Below are positions 33,660 through 44,000 of a stretch of 64,000 bases of DNA, in pieces. Numbering within the stretch: the first letter of the stretch is position 1; every line of letters begins with the position of its first letter. The notes beneath the pieces are model-generated. The model searched no databases and was not told the DNA's origin. It saw nothing but the letters and a program-made list of their open reading frames with translations. The DNA is from Nansenia antarctica (lineage: Eukaryota > Chordata > Actinopteri > Argentiniformes > Microstomatidae): positions 42,602,525 through 42,666,524 of the forward strand of contig OZ022340.1 in assembly GCA_963989245.1 (NCBI GenBank), given 5' to 3'. The translations under genes and the position numbers were made by a program.

Positions 33660-35422
33660 ATGAATGAATGAATGAATGAATGAATGAATGAATGAATGGT
33701 CTTTATTGTCATTGCTATAGTACAGGTACCAAACAACGACATTTGGGAGGGGTGGCTCCCCTGGTGCTAGGAAAGAAAAAAAAAGAAGAAAAAAAAAGAA
33801 GGGAAAGGAGCTGGCTTACATAAATAAAGGCTATGTACACTATCCACTATACTATCCTGTACAGATAAAACACTGTGCTGTACTCTATGCTATGCTACAC
33901 CTATTCTAACATTTCCTATTTCTCTGCAACCTTATGTACCCTAGGGTTGTCATATTGCACATAGTGTTATTGCACATTCATTTAAAGTGTCGCAGTTTGC
34001 AGGCTTGAAATGTACACATTTGTGCCTCAGCACTACACCTGATTTTTCAATCCAGCAGCTGCCATCAATCCGTCCAGACTGTCCAGGGCCCAGAACCTAG
34101 GTCTTTGCTGTGTTCAGGGCCTGGATGGCCCTGGGGTAGAAGCTAAGCTTCAGTCTGTTTGTCCTTGCGGCCATGGTCCTGTACCGCCTGTTCGAGGGCA
34201 GCCGGGCAAAGTGTTCGTACCCAGGGTGGGATGGGTCTCTGGAGATCTTGGAGGCCTTCCTGAGGCAGCGTGTGTTGTACAGCTCTTCCAGAGAGGGGAG
34301 GGGGGCGCCGGTGATCTTCTGGGCTGTTCTCACGACTCTCTGTAGCGCATTTCTCTCTGCGGCTGTGCAGCTGGAGAACCAGTTGCAGATGCAGTAGGTG
34401 AGGATGCTCTCCACTGCGCAGCGGTAGAAGGCCACCAGTATCTCCTGCTTGTTGTGGTCCTTCCTGAGGACTCTCAGGAAGAAGAGCCGCTGTTGTGCCT
34501 TCTTGATGATGGCTGCTGTGTTGTTCTTCCAGGACAGGTCATCCTGTATGTGCACCCCCAGGAATCGGAGGGTTGAGACTCTCTCCACGCTCTCTCCGTC
34601 GATGAGCAGGGGCTGGACCTCAGATTTTTTCCTCCTGAAGTCCACGATGATTTCCTGGGTCTTTGACTGGTTCAGCAGCAGGTTGTTAACCTTGCACAGC
34701 TTGCTCAGCTGCTCTACCTCATCCCTGTACGCCGCCTCGTCCCCCCCCGAGATGCAGCCCACCACGGTGGTGTCGTCTGCAAACTTTACGATGGAGTTGC
34801 TGGGGTGGACGGGGGTGAAGTCGTAGGTGTAGAGGTTGTAGAGGATGGGGCTTAGCACGCAGCCCTGGGGGGACCCAGTGCTGAGTCTGAGGGCTGTGGA
34901 GGTGTGGGAGCCCACCCGCACCCTCTGGGGGCGGTCGGACAGGAAGTCCTTGATCCATGCACATATATAGTGTGATAGTCCCAGGTCTAGTAGTTTGGTC
35001 ACTAGCCTGTCTGGAAGGATGGTGTTGAAGGCAGAGCTGAAGTCCACAAAGAGCAGTCTCGCGTAGCTGTTTCCCCTCTCCAGGTGGGATAGAGTGGAGT
35101 GGAGAGTCGTCGCGATGCCGTCCTCTGTGGACCTGTGGGCTCTGTAGGCGAACTGGTATGGATCCAGGTTGGGCGGGAGGCGTGTGACTATGTGGGCCCG
35201 GACTAGTTTCTCGAAGCACTTCATGATGATTGGTGTGAGTGCCACCGGGCGGTAGTCGTTTAGGCAGCTCACCGTGCTTTTCTTCGGGACTGGGATGATA
35301 GTTGAGGTTTTCAGGCAGGGTGGGATGGTGGCCTGGGACAGGGACTGGTTGAAGATGTTGGTGAAAACCCCGGCCAGCTGGTCGGCGCAGTCCCTCAGCA
35401 CCCGTCCCAGGACGCCATCCGC
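33660..35422 (-). mobile_element. CR1/Jockey-like LINE inserted in the minisatellite
   Basis: The 3' tail on the minus strand is (ATTC)n, seen as tgaatgaatgaa from 33657. It is preceded in the plus-strand view by ctttattgtcattgctatag. The identical CATCACATGA stands at both borders (33650-33659 and 35423-35432), consistent with a target duplication although the target itself is repetitive. The copy is 5' truncated at the RT start. A short copy of the same 3' end is at 43405-43655. Confidence 0.9.
34097..35422 (-). CDS. LINE reverse transcriptase, 5'-truncated but uninterrupted
   Basis: The minus-strand frame is open from the insertion border to the stop at 34097-34099 (about 440 codons). The motifs are VPKKSTVSCLNDYRPVALTP, FVDFSSAFNTI, STGSPQGCVLSPILYNLYT and the catalytic FADDTTV (near 34785). 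A C-terminal FYPRAIQALN region ends NTAKT. There is no nonsense codon or frameshift, so the insertion is young. The open frame extends 12 further codons into the minisatellite up to an ATG at 35456-35458. The endonuclease domain is missing, so it cannot move by itself. Confidence 0.85.
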   Translation of the reverse strand, partial: ADGVLGRVLRDCADQLAGVFTNIFNQSLSQATIPPCLKTSTIIPVPKKSTVSCLNDYRPVALTPIIMKCFEKLVRAHIVTRLPPNLDPYQFAYRAHRSTEDGIATTLHSTLSHLERGNSYARLLFVDFSSAFNTILPDRLVTKLLDLGLSHYICAWIKDFLSDRPQRVRVGSHTSTALRLSTGSPQGCVLSPILYNLYTYDFTPVHPSNSIVKFADDTTVVGCISGGDEAAYRDEVEQLSKLCKVNNLLLNQSKTQEIIVDFRRKKSEVQPLLIDGESVERVSTLRFLGVHIQDDLSWKNNTAAIIKKAQQRLFFLRVLRKDHNKQEILVAFYRCAVESILTYCICNWFSSCTAAERNALQRVVRTAQKITGAPLPSLEELYNTRCLRKASKISRDPSHPGYEHFARLPSNRRYRTMAARTNRLKLSFYPRAIQALNTAKT

Positions 35423-35526
35423 CATCACATGATTCCATGTCACATACAGTACATGCATGTTTGTGTCCCTTCTCCGACCTCATTCATCAGCATGACAGTG
35501 TGTACAAACACATGAAGTGAGGGTAA

Positions 35527-35594
35527 TGACCTGTGACATGAACTTGGAGAGGAATGTCAGAGCAGGGGGACAGGTTTTGTGAGGTGTGTACACA
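35527..35594 (+). repeat. Duplicated promoter-proximal segment, upstream copy
   Basis: atgacctgtgacatgaactt, then aatgtcagagcagggggaca and ggttttgtgagg match 36488-36552 (which has aaccttt and two extra bases). The downstream copy lies just 5' of the protease promoter. Confidence 0.8.
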
Positions 35595-36030
35595 TAGTCA
35601 GGGATCCAGTCACCAACATTTGAGAGAACCTGACACGGCATGCTATACTTTTTGTTTGTGTTTTTTCTATTCATTTGGACATTAAGGTCCACTGCATGAG
35701 TGGTATGCTCTGCCGGAAACCTTGCGAATTATTTTGGTATAAGCACCCTTTATTTTTTGACCGAAAAATGTGAATTATGTTAAAATCCTCTGAAGGTTGG
35801 TAGGCTGTCAATACATGCATCCCAGATATGCAGCACACTGTGTTTATTTTGAGAAATACACTTACAAACCCTTTCCAAATGATCTAGAATTTTTATGCAA
35901 AAGCGCCCCGATTTTCTTTGCATTATTTCATTATTTTCAACTTTACTTCATTAGTAATCAACTATGCCCTGAGTTATGACATCAGCCAATGTGTCATTCT
36001 TTCCAGCAAACATTATATTATATACTTATA

Positions 36031-36482
36031 GTTAGGTCTGGAAATATTTGGACAGTGACACAATTTCCATAAGTTTGGCTCTGTGTGCCACCACAATGGA
36101 TTTGAAATTAAACAATCAAGATGTACAGTAATTCAGGTCCAGACTTTCAGCTTTAATTCAAGGGGTTGAACAAAAATATTGTATGAAATGTTTAGGAATT
36201 CCGATTTTATACACAGTCCCCTATTTTCAGGAGCTCAAATGTAATTGGACAAATTAACTTAATCATAAAGAATATGTTCATTTTTAATACTTTTGTTGAG
36301 AATCCTTTGCAGGCAGAGACTGCCTGACGTCTGGAACCCACGGACATCACCAAAGGCTGGGTTTCCTCCTTTGTGATGCTTTGCCAGGCCTTTACTGCAG
36401 CTGTCTTCAGTTGTTGTTTGTTCACGGGTCTTTTTGCCGGGTTGAGATCAGGTGATTGACTCTGCCATTGCAGAATATTCAC
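36031..36482 (-). mobile_element. Tc1-like transposon fragment (3' half)
   Basis: The terminal repeat gttaggtctggaaatatttg is at 36031. Translation on the minus strand gives WQSQSPDLNPAKRPVNKQQL then KAWQSITKEE and ACKGFSTKVLKMN, the C-terminus of a common fish Tc1 transposase (the catalytic Glu of NPIE is replaced in NPAK). The fragment stops abruptly at 36482 between the two copies of a duplicated segment. Confidence 0.85.
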
Positions 36483-36487
36483 CCGGA

Positions 36488-36557
36488 TGACATAACCTTT
36501 GACATGAACTTGAAGAAAAGAATGTCAGAGCAGGGGGACAGGTTTTGTGAGGTAAGT
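36488..36557 (+). repeat. Duplicated promoter-proximal segment, downstream copy
   Basis: Matches 35527-35594. Here it ends gtgag/gtaagtaca, a splice-donor-like sequence. Whether it is a 5' exon of the protease gene is unknown; a TATA box follows within 35 nt. Confidence 0.7.
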
Positions 36558-36580
36558 ACACAGTTGTGTCACACCTTGAG

Positions 36581-36588
36581 TATAAAAA
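36581..36588 (+). promoter_or_regulatory. TATA box of the protease gene
   Basis: tataaaaa lies 66-73 nt before the exon 1 ATG at 36654, so initiation would fall near 36610. This is a prediction from spacing only. Confidence 0.55.
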
Positions 36589-36653
36589 CTATGAACAAAT
36601 TGTTGAGGTTAAAGCTGCACAGCAGACAGGCCAACTGTACAGCTCGAGACAAG

Positions 36654-36714
36654 ATGGACTGGTGGTGCAGACAGGTGTTGAGGACAGTGGTAATGCTGGC
36701 CTTAATGGTCAAGG
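36654..36714 (+). CDS. Protease exon 1 (signal peptide)
   Basis: The first ATG after the TATA box opens 20 codons of hydrophobic leader plus one base. The donor is gtaagc at 36715. The hydrophobic run VVMLALMV supports secretion. Confidence 0.8.
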
Positions 36715-37889
36715 GTAAGCGTGACATTTTCTACACACTTTAACAAAAGCCTCACCAAATGTATACGTCGATAAATATTTTTGTTGCTAGATAATGGAAT
36801 GAAAATAAAGTCTCAGAAATTGGGCTAGTTCCCACATTGATAAGGGAAAATAAATCAAAGAACACTACTAGGCTCACCACAAACATTAAGGACTAATATT
36901 GACATGTTTAGAAAAGATGAGTTTACTGAAATTACTGTAAGTTCATAATATGTTTGATATGACTACTGGGGACAACAGTCTTTACTGTCTAAGTGTTTAT
37001 AAATAACTTTAGAGTCTTATTCCAAGACGCTAAAGTGTATGTCCATTTTCAAACATTTTAATTACAAGATTTATTACAACTGCAAGAATATGATGAATAT
37101 GTAAGAGAATAACCACCATTGCTTAAGTTAATATAGCTACTGTCCTTTCAAATGGATGATAAAGTGTTTTTATGTCATGACAGCAATCATCAAGTCAATT
37201 GGTGGATATATAGTTTTGTAGCTAAATTCTTCAATTGCTCTGATAAAGCGCAGTTCATGTGACAGTCACATTTTTACTATATATATATTTTTTTTTATAC
37301 TTTATTGCAGGGTTGTACATTACATTTCAAATTCATTTCATACACTTTACAAGTTTTCTTCACTTGTCTAAGTTCATCCTGCATCATTTTTTATTTTTTT
37401 TTATTTTTTTTAAAGAGAACAAAAAATAAAAAGATAAAGAATAAAGATTAGAGAAAAAAGAAGAGAGAAATTATAAGGATAGAGATAGAAAAGTAAGAGA
37501 TAAAAGGAGGGGGGTGGGATCGGTGAGGGGGGGGGGGGTTCTTCCTACTCATTCATTCGGTCCATTTACTCCAGTTCATAGTGAATTGCTCTTCACGGTT
37601 TCCCACTTTATAAGTAATTCTTTCCATTTCTTTTATCTCTTCAACAGTTTTTTTCCAATTATTAACAGAACACATTTTTACTAATTTTCAGCCAAATTAG
37701 CTGTTTAGTTTAACATTTCAATCATACACACTAACTATTTAGTTTAACATTTCAATCATACACATTACCTATTTAGTTTAACATTTCAATCATACACATT
37801 ACCTATTTAGTTTAACATTTCAATCATACACATTAGCTATTTAGTTTAACATTTCAATCATACAAACTAACTATTTAGAGACAAATCAA

Positions 37890-37960
<71 letters not shown>

Positions 37961-38015
37961 TTGTCTCTAAATAGTTCGTGTGTATGATTTAAATGTTAAA
38001 CTAAATAGTTAGTTC

Positions 38016-38097
<82 letters not shown>

Positions 38098-41000
38098 TAT
38101 ACAGTATAGTCTTTTAAAGGGTGGGGGGAAGAGCTGGAAAAAACACTCCTTGTTCCATTATGTAATACATAATTGTATGGTTTCAAAGTACACTTGAGTT
38201 CTGTGAGCCTTTGTTATTTCTATGTTTACCTGCATTACCCAGCCCACATTTCACTCTTGTCACACTGGAACATTTCACCCATGTCACTTTAGATGACAAT
38301 GAGACAGGATCATTTCTAGGAGGGTTCAAACATGAAATTCTGGAAATGTCAGTTTGTTTCTGCATTGCAAAAATGCCCGTAGAACTTAGAATGACTTGGA
38401 TCAGTGACACAATGGTGGGCCACCAGAGTTGAACAATGGAATTACAGGAGCTGTCAACTATGGGTTGTCAACTAACAATGGTTGTCAACTAACTATGTCT
38501 GGTTGTCTGCAAACTATGGTTGTCAGCTATGGTTGTGGAAGGGGTGTGATGTTGAGTGGGGTCATTCTCCAGATAGGGTGCAGTCATTCTCTGGGGGGGT
38601 GAGGTCATTGTCACCAGCCTTTTGTAGGGTTTGGTTAGTCTCTTGGGTTGTTGATTTTCAAGTTTTCACTTACAAATCAATTGAGAAATGGTTATGAGAA
38701 ACAAAATAGAGTCAGAAGAAAGCATACAAGAAATGGCTATATTATATATGATTATAATAATATAATAACAACATTGCAAAAAAGTTGCTAAACTAATTTA
38801 TATTGTTTGCCATTACAATGAAAGCATGTATATTGTTTTGTCTAGTGGAAAGTATTCAGACCCCTTCACTCTTTCCACATTTTGACTCAATTTGAAATAT
38901 ATTAAATGTATTTTTTGCCATTAATTCACACAGAATACCCCATAATGACAAAGTGGAAACAAGTTTTTTGAAATGTTAGCAATGTATTAAGATTTAAATA
39001 CAGAAATGCGTCATTTACATAAGGATTCAGACCCTTTGCTATTCGACTCTTAAACACAAGGGATGGTGCAGAGACTGCTTTGCATGTGATTTGCACTATA
39101 TTTAATGTTCTGGAGTAAAACCAAATAAACACAATTCCAGCCACTTTCTTTTCTGTATCACTTAAATTCATTGTTGCATCACAATTATGGATGTGAGATT
39201 TTTCATGAAGGGATTCTTTTTGGCCACTTGGTCATGGACCAATTTTATGAAGTGACTGAGATTATGTTTTCCCATCGACTGTGCTTTTTCCTCTCCACCA
39301 TTCAACTTTGTAGATGTTTGTAAGTCTCCCCAGGCTTCAGGGTCGCATTCCTAAACAGTTTTGTTCCTCTCCATTTGCTCAGTTTGTAATGACAACCTGA
39401 TTAAAACAGTATGTAATTGATTCCTATGCAAATCAGAGACCCTATGAAAACAAACATATGAATTACAAAAGCACCGTAACTATTATCCTTGCATGAAGAT
39501 GGACTCAATTCAATTTATTGAATGACTTGTTGACGACATTCTGCATTAAGCTAATTTTAAGAGTGTCATAGCAACGGGTCTAAAACTGTGTTTTCGCCTA
39601 GTCATTGTGGGGTATTGTGTGTCGATTGATGGCAAACAATCTCCTTAATTGAGTCTATAACACAATCTCTTTAATTGAGTCTATAACACAATCTCTTTAA
39701 TTGAGTCTATAACACAACAACATGTGGAAAAAGTGAAGGGATCTGGATGTTTTCCAAAGCCACTGTACAAAGCCGCTACTAAACATTGCTTGAAGTTTCT
39801 CTGAGACGATTTTGGCATGTCATTTCAACAATGCTAAACTAGTTATCATCGGAATCCTGTCTATAGGAGATGGCACTGTTAGCCTGTGCTGCAATAGCAA
39901 AGCAGATAACAGAGAACCAAATAATCTTTCACCTCTGACCTATGAGGACAACTCAGGGTAAGATGATATTTCACCTGAACATGAAAACAGGCTGAACCTT
40001 CCATTTAAGCATTTGCGAGAACTGGACTTAACATTACATTTATAATGTGGTGAAGTACTTTTGTTGTGTTTTGACCAGCTAAAGTTGTAGTCCTAACTAG
40101 GCACAGCAAAAATAGGCTTTGGGGTTTACTGTAGCTTTAAAGTCCCCTGTCTCCATCATAACCACATTCACAATGTGGGTTACTGCATTTCTTTATGTAC
40201 AGTAGCCCTCAGTGGCGGCTGGCCAATAGAGGGCGCTAGGGCGCCGCCCCCACCTTCCAACGCAGCCCCACTTCCTAGTTGCTACTTGTAAAATATTTTT
40301 TTAAATAAACATTGTTTATTCATAAAATGCGGCTGATATTCTGTCGGCGCCTATCAGCATTCATTAAAAATCCTCCAATACAATAAACATTTTATCTGTG
40401 TGTGTGTGAAATTCACTGTGAAAATACATAGGGGAGGAGTATGGGACGCCGGCCGAATGGCAGTCTATGGCAGTCCAAATACTTTTGGCTTACACGTGAG
40501 CTGTAGCAGCGCTCCAATTGGCTGTCTCCTATTTCTCGGTCGGGGTGCAAAAAATGCGCCCCGAGCCTGCGCAGATTATAGGCTTACCTAGGCTGCAGCC
40601 TAGGGCCACTACCACTAGGGGTAGTAAAAAGAAGAAAATGCGTGAGACTTGAGAGCCCTGAATATCCGGTTGTTAAGTCTGACGTCAAACGTGACGTTTT
40701 GCAATTTCCGGGTCCAAACCAGAAATTTTCCGCACCAGAATACCAGTGTACTACAGCGGTAGAATGACAGTTTAATCGTTTTTTAGACTCGGATCTATTC
40801 ATACAACAAGGGACACAGCACTTTCCCGTTTTCCCCATATTGTCAGGGTATTTGAGCCTCGGAAAAGCGCTATATAAATATAATTAATTATTATTATTAT
40901 TGCGGCATTTCGAAGACAGCGCCTCAGCCAACTTTGGACCCGGAAACACGTCGCGACTTAACAACCGATATTCGGACAGACAACAGGAGAGGAGAGCAAC

Positions 41001-44000
41001 AGAGAGACAGACAACAGGAGAGGAGAGCAATAGAGACAGAACTGAGGTGAGGTGAGCAACAGAGATAGTTCAGGATGATAACAAACAGTTCAGTATGACA
41101 GAGAAAGGTACACTTTAATTTAATTAAAGAAGTAACAAAGAACACATTTATTATCACAATTGCATTGTGTTCCATGTCTTTCTCCATTGAATAAATAATG
41201 CCTAGTTGAATGGCTAAACAAGACAACTGTCTGGACAGTACTGCTAGAATTATTCACCTTACCGCTGCACAGATAGACAAAGGGTATAAGTCCATTCTGT
41301 TAACATTAGGTCTACTCTGCTAACAAAGACTATTCCAGTTGATTTGTCAGTTGTTGTGCATTATATTTTTGTTGTGTTTGCAGTTTGCCCTTTAATAAGT
41401 TATATATAAAAATAATTAAGTTATATATATATTCTCATGCTAAAATCGACTGTAAATCCAGATTTTAAAGTTGATATTCTTCCCCGTGGAGCATGCCCCC
41501 ATAACCTGTGCCCCACCCAAAATGCTTATCACCAGCCGCCACTGGTAGCCCTCTCAGGTGGTTGTTATGTACAGTAGTTCTCTATCCTCCCAGGTGGTTC
41601 TTCCATTCTCTTAGTTGAGAGAGGTGACTGATTGACCTCTCTGTGAGAACTACATACTGTAGCCAGTGTAATACTACTATATAACAATGTAATACTACGA
41701 TATAACAATCAAAATCTACTATATAACAATGTAATTAGACTATATAAGCATTAGCAAACTGTTAATTGAAAACACCTTTAATGATGTCAACCAACTTTCC
41801 CTCCTCCAGATGGCCACTCACAGTTAGGTGGTAAGTTAAAACGTTCAATCACTCCACACCCATTTATCCCACCCAATTCACTTAATCAGCTTTAAAGAGA
41901 TTATATGGTTTTTGTTTAGTCTAGTATGTCTTGTTTTGGGTCCAGAGGGTCAATATATAGTTTTTACAAATCTAATCTTTAATGTGAATCACTGTTTTCT
42001 GTTGTGAGTCCCTCGTTAATCAGCACAGTTTTTCCACACTGTAAGCTTATTATATAAATCATTCTCTAGCATCTCTTTAAATAATAGCCTTCTGGCTCTT
42101 TTTGACACGGTGAGGGTTTGTGCTTTCTATTGTGAAGTATCTTTCTAACCTGTCCATTCTCTATCCTCAGTGTGTGGTACTGCGTCTCTCAACACCAAGA
42201 TCGTGGGGGGTCAAGATGCCCCTGAGGGGAGCTGGCCCTGGCAGGCTAGTCTCCATAACTCTAATAACGCTCATTTCTGTGGAGGCTCCCTCATCAACAA
42301 ACAGTGGGTGCTCACTGCCGCTCATTGCTTCAGCAGGTGAGTGGTCAAAGGATGCCATACTCGTATGCCAAAAATTGTAATGATGAGGTGGGTGCAGGAT
42401 GAAGGAATCACAGCAGGCAGCGGTTGGCACAACTAAGGACTCTTAACAGACAGAAACCTGACATGAAAGCCACAGGAAGAAACCGCCTTTGACCGCCTGT
42501 GCTAAGCAAAACAGAAGCCCCACAGGGAGAAAGCTGCTCAAAACCGGTGTGTATACTGTAGACCGGACTGACACCAGGTTCTACACAGAACCACCGTCTA
42601 GAGCAGCTCACAACTCCCTGTGCAAGGCAGACAAAATAACAAACCAGGAACACACACTTACAAAGAACTGACAACGGCTGTGTTCGAAATGGCATACTAC
42701 TCATACTAGATATGATGTAGTTTTGAGTATGCGAGTGCGTTCACACTGTACAGTATACGAAATTTGAGTATGCGAGAAATCTAGTATGTATACTAGATTT
42801 TGCAGAATCTTTGAGTATGCCATGACTGAACACTACTGAGGTACTAAATCCCCAAAATGCATTGCGTGTCTCTTCAGTCTCGTCAAACTGCGTCATACAG
42901 CTGTTGTTTACATTGTCCAATAGCCTGGAGACCGAAAGCTCGCAATAAACATATTTTTTTGCACAGATGCTGCTTTTTTGCACTCTATTTGATACTCTTC
43001 AGCTGCAGCACCCCAGCTAAGTCTGATCACGGATGAGCGGTTGTATTTTCACTATATTGGGAATTTACATGGTGAAATGCATTCTTAGACATGACTACAT
43101 CGTGATTACAAAGATGCCACTTGAAATCCATGAAATCCAATCTAAGCAACGTAATGTAGCTAGCGAACAGAAGTGGGAAAAAAACGTCAGATCAGATATA
43201 TAAATGGGTTATTTTGATAAACTGGACACATTTTGGGAATATATGGTTACTTTCTTGCCTGAAAACATATTCAAATTTCATAAAATGACACGTTAACACT
43301 TGTAGAGCCAAAATTACAGCTTTTAGCCAATGGAGGTTTAAAATGGAGGATTTAAAATCCCCGCTCCCGGCCGGTGCCAAATGCATTCTGGGATGCAGTA
43401 TGCAGTATGCATGTGTGTTGATATGTGCAATAACACTATGTGCAATATGACAACCCTAGTCGTCTATCTGTACAGTATAGTATAGTGGATAGTGTACATA
43501 GCCTTTATTTATGTAAACCAGCTCCTTCCCTTCTTGTGTGTTTTTTTTTTAAAGTTTTTTTTTCTTCTTTCCTAACACCAGGGGAGCCACCCCTCCTAAA
43601 TTTCGTTGTTTGGTACCTGTACTGTAGCAATGACAATAAAGACCATTCATTCATTCAAACGGTCGGCTGGTATTATACTTATTATGAATCTAGTAGGCAG
43701 TATGCAGTATATACTCATTGAGTATGCTAGTATGCAGTATGCTAGTATACCATTTCGAACACAGCCAAAGAGATCACCCAGTAGGGAGTGCTGGGAAGTG
43801 AAGACATAAATAGACAGGTGCCAAACACACACAGGTGACATGCATCAAGTCCATAATGAGGAGAGGAACAGAGGGAGTAATAATGTCCCAGGACCACCAG
43901 GGGCCGCCAGAGGGAGGTACCAAGGAGCTGCCAAGGAAATGGTGACTCCAACTGTAACAAATAATATAACCTGATTGGTATTATCCATTACCAATTCTTC

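Noticed and set aside
34719..35483. A 254-residue His/Pro-rich minus-strand protein
   Set aside because: It is the second frame of the LINE reverse transcriptase, overlapping the frame with the FADD motif.
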